NCBI GenBank assembly: GCA_014529385.2 | Contig: CM043950.1 | Span: 80,986,343 to 81,050,342, forward strand | DNA from: Adiantum capillus-veneris | Lineage: Eukaryota; Streptophyta; Polypodiopsida; Polypodiales; Pteridaceae | Length of the DNA: 64,000 nt | Reading direction: 5' to 3' | Shown: piece after piece, positions 53,715 to 64,000 of the stretch | Position numbering within the stretch: position 1 is the stretch's first letter | How the letters are laid out: every line of letters starts with the position of its first letter | The notes under the pieces: model-generated | Seen by the model: only the letters and a program-made list of their open reading frames with translations | Databases searched by the model: none | Told to the model about the DNA's origin: nothing | Made by a program: the position numbers and the translations under genes

Positions 53715-55129
53715 TGACAACAGTTGAGGACCGGATTTGCATGGAGCCGGTCCCCCCCTCCAAAAGGCTTTGTATTATGGTTTCTCCCATCAAGAGAGAC
53801 ATTTTACAATAGAATTTATTGTTTTCCTTCAATACTAGATACTGCAATGAAGATGTAAACTTCATGCACTACACAAAACACTTATCAAACACAACACCAA
53901 TCCCCTCACGGTCTCATACCCAAGACCTCACACACCTTCAAAGATGGTGAGAGCTAGCGGGGTATCATAGTAGATTGAGAGGAAGAAGGAGTATTCTTAC
54001 AAGAAAGATGTACATCTCCTCACATAATCACTCATATTAGCATAGCTTAGCTTAGTAATTAGCATGGTAGAGGAGATTAGCATGCATTGAATCTTGGCTC
54101 TTGGTTGTATTTGCATCACAAAGCCAAGAGTTGTTGGTGTAGGCCTTCCTTCTCACAAGCTTGGAGTAGGTGATAATCTTTCCATAAGACTTGAGAAGGA
54201 GAGAGAGTCTTCTTTACTTCACACATGAGATTGTGTGAGTGTGTGTGTGTGATAATGCCTTGCAAAAATCAGCCCCCTCTCTCTCTTGGTCGACCCCTCT
54301 TTCTTTTTTCTCTTGCTAGCATCCTATAATTCTATTGGACCTCCCCAAGCTTAGCCAATGATAATTAAGCAACATAAGTGATATCCTTCTGACATGTGTC
54401 CCCCTTTTCCATTTTGTGAGAGCTTTAGGTAATTATTTAATTCAACTAAACTCTCATTGGACCCCTTTGCCTCCTGGCCAATAGGAATCAGGCAAGCCAT
54501 TGGGCTGTTGAATGCTCATTGGTCCTCTTGGGAGACTATCCAATAGTCTTCTAGAGAGCTTAATTCTTATTGGTTCTTTTATTAAGTGTTTTTGAATTAA
54601 TTAAACTAAATTTACTCTAGACTAATTCTCATTGTTCCACCTCCAAGGACATCCAATAGGAATTGGGTACACCTTGTGGGCATCTGGGCTAGGGAGCTGA
54701 CATGTGTCCCTCATTCCCTTTGTGTAAAGGGATCTTGTGTGTGTGTGTGAGTTTCTCTCTCATCCCCTACTTGCAAGGCTCGCCCCCTCCTATGTAGGGA
54801 TCCACAAAGACTTTTTGAGACACACACTAAGCATCCAATTTCCCTAGTGTTTGGCCTTTGGACACAACCTTTGAATTTTGGAACCTTAGCATTTTGGAAG
54901 TCTTAATGAGCTGAACCTTACGGTCTTTTAAGCCCATTATTGCACATTGCTCTTTTGCAGATGCCCCCCCCTTTGGATCTCTATTTTCCCTCCTTTGGAT
55001 CCCTACTGTGGCCGGTCTGCTAGCTTAACCAATATTCTAGCTTTTTCTCCCACGGAACTTTCCCATTTTAAATTATCCGTTTAACATGAGAAAATCATTT
55101 CGGAGAATTAGATATTGATTATTATGACA
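53715..55129 (-). repeat. candidate 3' LTR of minus-strand Gypsy element
   Basis: On the minus strand a purine tract (TTTCAAGAGAGAGG) leads to TGTCATAATAATCAATATC at 55129. The sequence beyond has no gene, includes a GT tract and an AATAAA-type signal near 53815, and a plausible end GTTGTCA at 53715. The start is well supported; the end is a guess because the other LTR is outside the window. Confidence 0.5.
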
Positions 55130-55520
55130 TTACCTCTCTCTTGAAATCATAGTCGTCCTCGACTATGGGTAGAGAAGATAAAGCATATTCATTAATCCTT
55201 TTTCCTAGCGGGTAGAGGATCCCTATGTTACCCTACGACATTGTTCACAATGCATGGATGACTAGTCCATTTGGGGCTTGAGATCCTGAGGCTACCGCAA
55301 GCATGTCTGCACATTAGTCCTATCATCTTCCATAGTAGAGTGACAAGCTATACTTGGTGTTCGGGAGACGTCGTCTTCGCAAACTTGATCTAAGCATGCA
55401 TACTACTTCATTTTTGTGCACAATAAAGAGAAAGAGAGTCTTATAAGACAAAAATTTTGTTTATTTTTAATATTTGTACATTTTCTTACTCTTGGGAAGC
55501 ATTGTAAGCATTGACAAGGT

Positions 55521-57154
55521 TTAGGTTATCCTTAATTGTATGCCTTGCATCCATCTAGCATCGTCAAAAGGATAATTCTTAAACCTAATAAGATATTGTT
55601 GGATAGTATTACCACCTCTTAGTACCTTGTCTTCATGTCGGAGAATGGACTCGGGCTGCAGCACCTCTTCTTGGTCCTCGATCTCCGGTGGGTCTTCAAT
55701 AGTTGGTTCTTGAGGTGGCTCTCCTTTGTAAGGCTTTAGTAGGATCACATGGAAAGCATTGTGTATGAACCACTGGTTGGGAAACTTGAGTTGATAGGCC
55801 ATCTCCTTGATTGGCCTAAAAATCTGGAAGGGACCATAGTACCTTTTTGCTAACTTAGCATAGTACTTTTGGTGTCCCGTAGGATTCTTGCCCGTTGTGT
55901 GCCTCAATCGAGCCTTGGGAAATTTGAGTAAGACCCAATCATTTTCTTTAAAGGCTTGGGCTCTTCTGTGCTTGTCGCAGCCTTTTGCCTTTGCTGTGAG
56001 ATAGAGATAGCATCCTTAATCTTTTGGAAAGATTCTTGTAGGTCTCGGCTATACTCATCTGCAGCAAAGATCTTCCTATGTACCTTAAGTATCAAGGGAC
56101 TTTGTGATCTTCCCTCAATTACCTCAAAAGGTGCTTTTCCTGTGGAAGTATGTACAGTGTTATTGTAGGCATACTCCACTAAGGGTAAGTACTTCTCCCA
56201 TTGGGATCTTTGATCTACTTCCGTTACATAGGCTTTTAGTAGATTGAGAATTGTTACGTTAGCTATTTCACTTTGGCCATCCGTTTGCGGGTGATAGGCC
56301 GAAGAGAAGTTTAGCCTTGTTCCTAAATTCTCAAAGAGACCCTTCCACAAATTACTGGTCGTTCTAGGATCTTTATCGGACACCATGGACATTGGCAAGC
56401 CATGGTACTTGAAGATTTGTGAAATGAAGAGAGTTGCCATTTGATGGGGTTTGATAGTCTTTTTGACAGGTATAAAATGAGCTTGTTTAGTGAACCTGTC
56501 TACTATCGTCCATATTCCCAGATTCCCATGGATATACTTAGGCAATCCAAAGACGAAATCCATGGATATGCTCTCCCATGGTGAATTAGGGATTGGCAAA
56601 GGTTTAAGCAATCCAAGTTGCTTCCCTCTATCAAACTTCGTCTTTTGGCATACCACACCTTTAGAAACATACTCTTGTATGTTTGCTCTCATGGTAGGCC
56701 AATAGAAATATGTTTCAATCCCCTTTAGGGTAGACTGAATCCCTCTATGCCCTACATAAGGAGGAGCATGAGATTCATACATTACTTTCTCACGTAGTGA
56801 GCTAGTAACGCATAGTCTATTTCCATAGAGAAGATAACCATCTTGTAAAGTAAATGGTTCCTCTTTCTTCCCTAGTGTAAGGGCTGAAATCACATCTCTA
56901 AAATCAGGATCAATAGCATACTCATCTATCATAGAAGATATATCATTGTGAGTTGCTATGGAAACCGCATTCACTCTCGACTGTCTTGAGAGTGCATCGG
57001 TTACTTGATTATGCTTGCCAGCAATGTGAGCAATATGAAAATGAAATTGCAAAAGGAAATTTGTCCACCTCATTTGTTTGTCGGAGATCTTCGTCTGCGT
57101 CATGAAGTACTTAAGACTTTGGTGATCCATTCGCAGAATGAAAGGAGTCCCCAT
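55521..57154 (-). pseudogene. Gypsy RNase H end, integrase and chromodomain
   Basis: Frame 57154-55904 (416 codons) begins in RNase H (LRMDHQSLKYFMTQ, KHNQVTDALSR). The integrase shows HAPPYVGHRG and VVCQKTK of the zinc region, where the first Cys of the usual CxxC is Gly, then the triad: ISMDFVFGLP, VSDKDPR and DGQSEIANV, all three catalytic residues kept. A frame change at about 55905 leads to 55907-55521 (128 codons): YYGPFQIFRPI, FHVILLKPYKG and the chromodomain-like QYLIRFKNYPFDDARW. Near-intact length implies a younger copy than the 26-39 kb element. The joining frame shift and the RT breaks upstream make it inactive. Confidence 0.92.
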
Positions 57155-58073
57155 TAAATAGTGCTTCCATGAGTCTAAGGCTTGTAGAACTGCAAGGAGT
57201 TCCTTTTCATATATGCCTAGAGCTTGCTCAACAGGGTCAAGCCTTCAACTTTCATAGCCTATGGCATGCCCTTCTTGAAGCAAAACAGCTCGAAGGCAAT
57301 CACCACAAGCATCGCATTGGACCTCAAATGGCTTTGAGAGATCTTGGAATGTAAGCACAGGTTGAGAGATAAGCTTTTCTTTAAGCTTTTCGAAAGCATT
57401 GTTCTCCTTGGCAGACCATGTGTACCTAACGTTTTTCTTTGTTAGGTCATGTAATGGTCCTGCTATTAGTGAGAACTTTTCTATGAAGCGTCTATAGTAA
57501 GCGCACATACCTATAAATCTTCTTAACTCATGAAGATTCCTTGGTTTAGGCCATCCTTTTATTACCTCTAACTTTGATGGATCCATTTGGATGCCATCTT
57601 GAGAGATAATGTGACCTAAATACTGAATCTCTTGTAAGAAAAATTCACTTTTCTTCCGATTAACATAAAGTTTATTCTCTCTTAGAACTTGAAATATTAC
57701 CTGGAGGTGTTGCTTGTGTTCATCTAGAATGAATTAGAGTAGATGCTGATATCATCAAAGAACACTCAAGTAAAGGTTCGGTGAGGCCTGAATAGCTTCT
57801 CCATCAAGCGGTTGAATGTGACTGGTGCATTGGTCAAGCCAAAATGCATGACAATGTATACGTAAAGACCAAACATAGTGCAAAATGTGATCTTTACAAT
57901 GTCTTGATCAACTATCCTTATTTGGTGATAGCCAATTTTTAGGTCAATCCTACTGAAGTATGTGGACCCTTGTAGCTTATCAAATAGGTCTTCTACGCAT
58001 GGAACGGGAAACCTATTCTTGATCGTGATCCTATTTAGTGCTCTATAGTCGACACACATACGATATGTGTCGT
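57155..58073 (-). pseudogene. Gypsy reverse transcriptase, fragmentary
   Basis: From 58073: RMCVDYRALNRITIKNRFPV, STYFSRIDLKIGYHQIRI, MHFGLTNAPVTFNRLM, then a TGA just before VFFDDISIY, which holds the catalytic pair. After further breaks, 57586-57245 gives LEVIKGWPKPRNLHELRRFI, GMCAYYRRFIEKFS and QPVLTFQDLSKPFEVQCDAC, the RT connection and RNase H start. Stops and short indels separate the pieces. It is cut at 58073 by the next element. Confidence 0.9.
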
Positions 58074-58469
58074 TGGTACACCAAGAAAATGTCGATCCAA
58101 GAAAGTGCTAATAGCAGGTGTATGGAAGTATGCAGGAAGGTGTCAGAATGCTTGGCCATGTGCTAGATACAGATTGAAACGAGTACGACTATGATGTGCA
58201 TGCCAAATGTGGCCCTTTGCAGGTCAGCTGTTGTTCTTTTTAGCTTTGTTAATAGTCGAAAACAGCTATGGTATGTATGCCAAAAGGGATGGTCAAGATC
58301 CGTGGTGCAGGGCTTTTCATGTGCTTGAGGATATGAGTTTTCTATTTGTTGATCGAATCCCCGAGCAAGTGGATATCCCTTTGATTTTGTCGACACTCGT
58401 GACAATTGGCTTCCATTGGCGGGTATTTTGACACCTCGGAGCGGCTTTTATGCGCTTTTGTGGCTACCA
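58074..58469 (+). repeat. candidate 5' LTR of plus-strand element
   Basis: Begins TGGTACACCAAG exactly where the minus-strand RT similarity stops, and ends GTGGCTACCA at 58469, giving inverted ends TGGTA/TACCA. A tRNA-Met-like primer site follows 5 bp later. The candidate 5-bp target is GTCGT (58069-58073); the other copy would lie outside the window. Confidence 0.5.
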
Positions 58470-58474
58470 AGCCT

Positions 58475-58486
58475 TGGTATAAGAGC
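58475..58486 (+). promoter_or_regulatory. primer-binding site, tRNA-Met-like
   Basis: TGGTATAAGAGC matches TGGTATCAGAGC at 11 of 12 positions and sits just after the candidate LTR. Confidence 0.55.
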
Positions 58487-59890
58487 ATGCGCCCTTGTGA
58501 TATGGTATGAAGGGCCAATATCAATGTGGCCAAGCGTAGACTGCTTTTGGTGGGAACATTGCCCAAGCCCAAAGTTAAAAAAAAGGAAAACAAGCTTTTT
58601 TTAAAGGTTGAAACAGGAAAAAAAAGCGAGCTGACTGGTATGCAAGAGGGTCGCGGCGCCACGTCTGGAGTGCTTGAAGGCAAGAGGTGCCACGTGGTAG
58701 TCTGCATGAGGAGCCCGGCCGCCAAGGGCCGTGAGCAAGCTGGGAGAATGCAATAAGGGGAGGAGTTGGAGCCGCCAAGAGGCAGGCCAGACCAGAGAAG
58801 GCGAGGGAGCACTGCAAAAAAGGAGAAGGGTCGAGGGCCACCTTGAGATGAAGGTGGCGCTGTTTTGGTCGGGACGACACAGAGAGGGCCAGTGATTGAA
58901 GGCAGCCAGAGGACTCATGAGGAGCCCGCCATAGGTGGAGGGGGGTTGCATAAAGCAGTGGACGGGCCAAGGGAGACGAGGTGAACAGGGAAGTTTTGCT
59001 TGATAAGAGGGTGGCTACAAAGAGGGATTGCCAGAAGGGGTGACGACCCGTTATACAGATGGTGCAGGCCGAACTAGCAAGAGTGTGATGCTTCAATAGC
59101 TGGGCAAGAAGGTGATATTGCAAGAACCAATCAAGGTGAGCAAGGTTATGAGGTGGTAGAGAGGTAGGGCGTTGCAACAGAGGGAAAAAAGTAGCACTAG
59201 GACTCAGGAGGGATTCCTTGGTAGCAATGACAAAATCACGCAAAATAAATTGAAGGAGGAGCGCATCCATACACACTCTCTCGCCCATACTTCACCATAG
59301 ACTTTCCGTATGCCATGCCGAGGGTATTTTTTTCCAATGTAATCCATTGTTGTATATGATCTAAAGTTTAAGAAAATCAGGCTCCCTCTGCTCATTGTTT
59401 GAGCAAATATATAGCATTGTCTTTCACTCTCATGCCTATGTGCGGGTTGCGGGTTGCGTATGGGAATGGTTTTTTTTTCAAGCAAGGTGTGTGCAAAGGG
59501 CTACAAAAGTCTTGTGATATGTCGGATATATTGAGTTAGTGAGTGCTATCTATATGGTTGTGATATATGTCTTTAGGATGGAAGCTTGTGGGAAAACTTG
59601 AGTTTGCCAATGATCTTGAGGTGTCTGAGCGCGTCGGGATTGCTCATATGTGAGTGTATGGTGCTATCAAGGATCAGAGGTCGTGATAGTTTATTGTATG
59701 CTTTGCGACCTAGTATATACAGTCAAGGTTGGTTGGGTTTGGGCTTGGTCAATAATTGTCTCCAGATTGTGAGTCAAGGTGTGTGTTTACTAGGGGATAG
59801 GGGTGCTGTGAGATCACTGGGCTATAGAGAGGCATTCATAGTATGTGCTGGTGGTTTTTCGATTTCCCCCTTTCCATCTTGTGGTGCCCC
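58487..59890 (+). other. GC-richer leader of plus-strand element
   Basis: About 1.4 kb without recognisable protein similarity, with higher GC than most of the window between 58600 and 59200. A 237-codon minus-strand frame (59288-58575) has Leu/Ser/Pro-rich low-information composition and is not believed to be a gene. Confidence 0.45.
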
Positions 59891-59907
59891 CACTAAGGAT
59901 CCACTGA

Positions 59908-60640
59908 TTGCTTCCTAACAAGGTGTTCTTGAGTCAAGATGAAGCAGAAGTCTGGTCGGTGTTCAAAGGAGATGAAGATGCTGACGAATGGATAGCCGAT
60001 TTTGAGCTATTTATGCTGGCAGTATTGTAGATGCCAGGTGATGAAGCAATTCCAGACTCTACCTTTGGTGCTACGAGATAAAGCAAAAGTTGGGTTCGAT
60101 GGCTTAAAAGATGCACTTAAGCAGAGGTAAAGCAAAAGTTGGGTTCGATGGCTTAAAAGATGCACTTAAGCAGACTTGGCTCGGATTTCGTGAGCAATTC
60201 TTACAAAGGTATCGAAAGGTGGTGTCGGCTTCGAAAGTAGATGCAAAGATCAAAGGCTTGCAGCAAGATGTAAGTGCAAATTCTGATGCTTTTGTCAATA
60301 AATTTGAAGCTTATTGGGGGGATTTTGTAGTTGCTACTCAAGCAACTAATGCAGGATACTTTAAGCTGGAAAGGTTTCTATCATGTTTGCATCCCTATGT
60401 TTGAGAGAGTGGAGTATGAAGATCCAAGAACTTATGATGAAGCTGTCAGAGTTTCCAGAGCAAAGAGTCGAAAGATGAAGAAGAAGATAGAAGCAGGATT
60501 GCTACAATCGACAATCACGGTAGCCAGTGGACCTAGGTCCAAACAGATTGATGAGCATCAAGAGGTAAAAGCCCTTTCTTTTCTTGATATGCATTTGATC
60601 AAAGCACGTGAAGTTGATGCCAAGGTAGAAGAGCTAGAAC
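59908..60640 (+). pseudogene. gag-like gene of plus-strand LTR element
   Basis: NKVFLSQDEAEVWSVFKG leads to DEDADEWIADFELFMLAV, the gag N-terminal pattern (target-strand FxGxxDxxxWIxxFE). After a frame change come QTLPLVLRDKAKVGFDGLKD, TWLGFREQFLQRYRKV, ANSDAFVNKFEAYWGDF and YFKLERFLSCLHPYV, followed by YEDPRTYDEAVRVSRAKSRK. This is the order of a retrotransposon gag core, with the glutamine/arginine-rich end downstream. A 49-bp tandem duplication (60079-60127 and 60128-60176) shifts the frame, and stops are present, so it is dead. No zinc knuckle was found. Confidence 0.75.
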
Positions 60641-61863
60641 CAAGTGCCAACCAGGTCTCAAAATGTGCAGAGAGGTATGTTCAGGGTGCCACCCAATTTG
60701 CTTCCTCAAGAGAGCGAGGTGGTAAAAGATCTTAAAGAAGAGGTGTTAATTCTAGAGCCAGCAAAAACGAGGAAGGTAGCAATGGTACAAGAATTGGCAA
60801 GTTCAAAAGAGGAGTACAGTTCTCATAGCTCCAGCAGCAGTTTGGATACAGATGCTACATGGAAGACAGAATCCCTGTCTTCTAGGTACAAAACTTATGA
60901 TGTTTTTTATGTGGATGAAGTGATGAACAATGTATGCGAGTTGCCTGTCAGTCATTTGAAGGTCGAGGAGAAGCATAGTGCAGGTGTGGGAATGTCAATG
61001 TGTGTATCTACGAGTTGAGCATCCCTATCAAATGTTGTGTGATGGTGAGTCTCTATTGGAGGAAGAGGTATGGTTTGATTGTGCATCCCGTTTGAGTGAA
61101 GAGCAGGTTTTTGAGGATGACTTGTAGGAGCTGGAAGCAGAAGCTGTGGTAGGTCGAAGTGATTTGTCTATGCAGGGAGTTGGGAAACCTTGCCTTGGTG
61201 AGCATGTCAAGGTGTGCTTTGAGGTTTTAGAGTTTGTCTGTAGCCGTGGAGAGTTAGCTCCGGCAGATGACTCTATGGAAACTGATACAGGCGCAGCCTA
61301 TGAGCGAGAGGCTCCATGCAAAGAAGAAGGTGCCGTCAACCTTGCAGGTGATGAGGTATTTGAACAGGATAAAGCTTTAGCATGTCAGGCTCTGAAGTAT
61401 GAAGAATTGGTTTTGGATCCAGTTACGGAGGGTTTGGATACAGGTTTGCAAAGGGATCATGTTTGCTTGGCTATGTAGCAGGTGGAGGCAAATGGCAGGG
61501 TCTTGCTATTTTATGTGGTGCTATGGATACATGTGCTATTGGAGGTTTCTTTACAGGTTTTTTTGTATCATTTAAGCAAGGTTTTTTTGAAGGGGACTAC
61601 ACTATGGAGGGTTCTGTAACAGATGGTAGCATAGCTGCTTATGATTCAGGTTTCTCAAGTGATGGCAAGTATGCTTATAGCAGGCAGGAAGATTTATGGA
61701 TACAGGGTGACAAAGCTCCAAGCTACGAAGAGCTGGAAGGGTGGCCTATTTTTGGGATTGCACATGCAAAGAGAGGCTTCAATGTGCATGCTTTACAGGT
61801 AGATGGCCAGGGCCATTGTTTTGTTTTGAATCCACATGGAGCCTACATTATGATTGGGAAAGC
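60641..61863 (+). pseudogene. unidentified coding-like region after gag
   Basis: Open pieces in changing frames: KRKVAMV-type linker and SSSSSLDTDATWKTE (about 60830), YKTYDVFYVDEVMNNVCELP (about 60890), then 61146-61478 (110 codons, acidic, with CFEVLEFVCSRGELAPADDS) and 61463-61863 (DYTMEGSVTDGSIAAYDSGF, GWPIFGIAHAKRGFNVHALQ). No protease, RT or integrase motif is visible. It could be an acidic linker of a gag polyprotein or extra sequence. The frame is cut at 61863 by an inserted LTR. Confidence 0.4.
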
Positions 61864-62386
61864 TGTAACAGACTTTGACACTCCAAGTCAAGAATCAACC
61901 GCGATAGCACCAAACAACCACTTCAAAACAATTCACAGATCACAATAGATTTGCACTGGCCCGGCGGAGTTCCGTGCCTAGAGATATTGGCCCCAAAGAC
62001 TGGCGCCCCTTTCGGTACTATTTCTTTTTGTATTAATCAATCATCAAAGTACAAGAGAGCGGTTAGGGTTTTACTCGCAGACTCTGCGTCCACATGCTCT
62101 GAGAAGTGAGGCCCTCACCACTAATTTAAAGGTTACAAGGGATGCCCAAAAGCAGAGCCCCAAAAGCTTTTAAAATCAAAAGCATCAGTTCTCTCTCTCT
62201 CTTAGAGAGTCTTTTTCTCTTTTTTTATAAAAAAAAGCAAAATTCGCGTCGCTCTTTATTTTACAAAATAAAAAATAATAAATAAAATAGCCTCCGTGAT
62301 TTCCGGAAATTAGGGTTTCTGGCAGAAATTAGGGCTTGCAGGAATTTTAGGATTTCTGTTGTCCGCCACATCATCACTTTGTGACA
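61864..62386 (-). repeat. 3' LTR of right-edge Gypsy element
   Basis: On the minus strand a tract CTTTCAAGAGGGGGGTA leads to TGTCACAAAG at 62386, and a TGTTACA end lies at 61864 (TGT...ACA ends), 523 bp. A TATA-like TATAAAAAAAG lies near 62225 and ATTAATACAAAAAG near 62035 in the expected order. Candidate target AAAGC at 61859-61863; partner outside the window. Confidence 0.7.
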
Positions 62387-62403
62387 TACCCCCCTCTTGA
62401 AAG

Positions 62404-63040
62404 CATTGTAATCGACCGCGATTACGCCTGCAAAACCGACAAAAGCCATAAACCGTCTTAGCAGACACTGACTGTTAGTACCTATGTACTAGGAACACAC
62501 ATCTAGCACATGTACAAAATCGACAGTCACATCACACGACATCACAGGACATCACATGACATTCAACATTCATTCGGATCTTAGACCATGATTTATCGGC
62601 AATGTAGCTAGCAATCACATCTAGGTCCAATCAGGACCTCATCGATGTCCGATTGACTAACCCCTATTGCAACCATGTCTATTCGAGATCAATCAGACCA
62701 AAATGCTGCAGTCATTTCGTCTATCAGTTTCTGCACTCACAAGAAGTCAAGAACAAATCAGTATCATAATCAGGAATTCCATTTCATAAAGTCATCCAGC
62801 AGAATACTGTCAGCTCTCAATATCCCTGAAGCTCAAAGAGACATCAGTGACTTTAGTATCAAAATCGAGGCATCTGTTGACAAAGGAGCGGAGTAACTCC
62901 CCTCTTGTGCATCCCACTGCACCAGATCTTCGGCCAAGCTGAGTTTCTGGGTTCCGTTTGGAGTAGACTATGCTAAACCAAAACATCGAGGTAAAGTTTC
63001 ACAATCCGAGGAGTATTTGCTAGGTCCTCCTCCTCCATCC
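62404..63040 (-). other. 3' untranslated part of right-edge element
   Basis: No recognisable coding sequence; a CATGAC/CATCAC-rich short repeat lies at 62525-62565. Confidence 0.4.
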
Positions 63041-64000
63041 ACTTCGCATCAAATGCAGGAAAGTTCTTGAACTAAACCAAGAACCGCCTTCGTAATTTAC
63101 CTTTCTTCGTATCATTATGTGCCAAAATCTATTCAGGAACAAGGATCTCCTCGTTTTCTTCCACTTTGGGTTGCTCCAGGCTCCCCATCATCAGGCACAT
63201 CACCCTTAACAGGTTTCAAGAGACTCACATGCAATGCACTGTGAATCCTCCAAGTATCTGGCAGTTTCAATCGGAAGGAGACATCATTTATCTTTTCAGT
63301 AATCTGGAAAGGTCCATAGTATCACATACTAAGCTTTGGAAAAAGCCTCTCCTTTCCCTTTTTCTTTCTTAGGCGTGCCTTCTCAAAAGTAAGAGCACCC
63401 AATCATCCTCCTTTAGTTTCAAGTCGCAACGATGGAGATCCGCTGCCTTTTTCTGTCGTTCTTGAGACTTCTGCAAAGTCTTGTGAACCATGGCAAAAGC
63501 CGTATCCAAATCTCGCGAATATTCATCTGCTTCCAATATCTAATCTTTCGTGCTCAGGAAGGATGAAACCTTCGCAACACTTTCAACAATCTCACACGGC
63601 GTCTTCCCCGTCGAAGAGTGTATCGTGTTACTATAGGCAAATTCCACCAAAGGTAAGTTCTTTTCCCATTGAGTCTTCTGATCCGAGATATAAGACTTCA
63701 ATAAATCTAAAATCACTGAATTGGAAATCTCAGATTGCCCGTCAGTCTGCAAGTGGAACGATGACGAGAACTGCAACTGTGTGCCAATGTTCTCTCAAAT
63801 TGCCTTCCAAAACAAACTCATAAATCTGGGGTCTTTGTCGGAGAAAATCGTCTCATACGTGCCATGTAATCGGAAAATCATCGTGATCATTCTGTGTTCT
63901 TGGGAGATCAAAAATGAAATCCATTGCAATACTTTCCTAGGGGTGGGTGGGTAAAGGCTGTAACAATCCCTTTGCCTTATGCCTGTCAAGCTTGACCTTC
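63041..64000 (-). pseudogene. Gypsy integrase C-terminal half
   Basis: From the edge: YETIFSDKDPRFMSLFWKAI with the second catalytic aspartate, QFSSSFHLQTDGQSEISNSV with the catalytic glutamate, QTQWEKNLPLVEFAYSNTIH and SSTGKTPCEIVES. Further on, YYGPFQITEKINDVSFRLKL, DTWRIHSALHVSLLKPVKGD is the C-terminal beta-barrel region. Stops and frame shifts near 63790, 63540 and 63310 break it. A chromodomain could not be traced beyond about 63050. Confidence 0.88.

Larger units (their letters stand above)
53715..58073 (-). mobile_element. minus-strand Gypsy element, interrupted at its RT
   Basis: Chromodomain, integrase, RNase H and part of RT are read from 58070 down to 55521, followed by the LTR. 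The RT frame stops abruptly at about 58073, where a plus-strand LTR begins, so the remaining 5' part probably lies beyond the window's right edge after that inserted element. Confidence 0.8.
61864..64000 (-). mobile_element. minus-strand Gypsy element running off the window
   Basis: Starts at its 3' LTR (61864-62386) and proceeds through a 600-bp stretch without gene to integrase sequence at 63050-64000, still open at the window edge. It interrupts the plus-strand element. Confidence 0.8.

Noticed and set aside
58575-59288. 237-codon minus-strand frame
   Set aside because: Composition is Leu/Ser/Pro-rich with no motif, and it lies in the leader of a plus-strand element of higher GC where stops are rarer by chance.

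Overview
The window is a stretch of a large, repeat-dense plant nuclear genome. No host gene was recognised. Almost everything that can be identified is a transposable element or an old fragment of one, with many long GA/CT and CA/GT microsatellites. The plant LTR-retrotransposon types, a CACTA transposon with a 3-bp target duplication, primer sites for plant initiator tRNA-Met and tRNA-Asp, and a reverse transcriptase of the Penelope/TERT lineage together suggest a non-flowering land plant, with a fern the first guess and a lycophyte or gymnosperm possible. The lineage is an inference.

Layout, left to right. (1) 1-2.3 kb: the 3' half of a decayed retroelement with a long coiled-coil frame, a polypurine tract and an LTR. 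(2) 4.2-7.3 kb, minus strand: a long, broken gene with a reverse-transcriptase domain that is neither LINE nor LTR type, with about 500 residues of unrecognised sequence in front. (3) 8.2-13.5 kb: a dispersed non-coding repeat, here called R1, of which inverted pieces lie at 24.8-26.5 and 39.4-40.0 kb. (4) 13.56-17.31 kb: a 5'-truncated Copia element split by a complete 1,101-bp non-autonomous CACTA transposon. (5) 17.3-24.4 kb: a satellite family with a roughly 325-bp unit, a two-unit higher-order pattern and a recurrent palindrome, first as an inverted fragment and then as a tandem block; a partial LTR and a decayed coding stretch lie between.

(6) 26.85-39.36 kb: a chromovirus-like Gypsy element with LTRs of nearly 2.9 kb, a tRNA-Met primer site and, unusually, about 2.5 kb of unrecognised coding-like sequence between primer site and gag. 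It appears to sit inside an older R1 copy. (7) 40.49-49.51 kb, minus strand: a complete young element with a perfect 5-bp target duplication (TGTAC), 577-bp LTRs, a tRNA-Asp primer site and one open 1,548-codon gag-protease frame, but no reverse transcriptase or integrase. It carries an internal 1.5-kb tandem duplication and landed inside an older LTR of its own family. (8) 49.9-51.9 kb, minus strand: a decayed gene that may be a DDE transposase of an unfamiliar type.

(9) 53.7 kb to the right edge: a stack of three insertions, each inside the previous one. These are a minus-strand Gypsy element (3' LTR, chromodomain, integrase, RNase H, part of RT), a plus-strand LTR element with a gag gene, and a second minus-strand Gypsy element that runs off the window.

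How the parts work together: the autonomous-type elements (Copia, the Gypsy copies) show the normal gag-pol order but are all broken, often at stops explicable by C-to-T change. The best preserved frame belongs to the gag-protease element, which must depend on another element for reverse transcription and integration. Boundaries marked with low confidence were set by TG...CA ends and neighbouring primer or polypurine sites, not by alignment.
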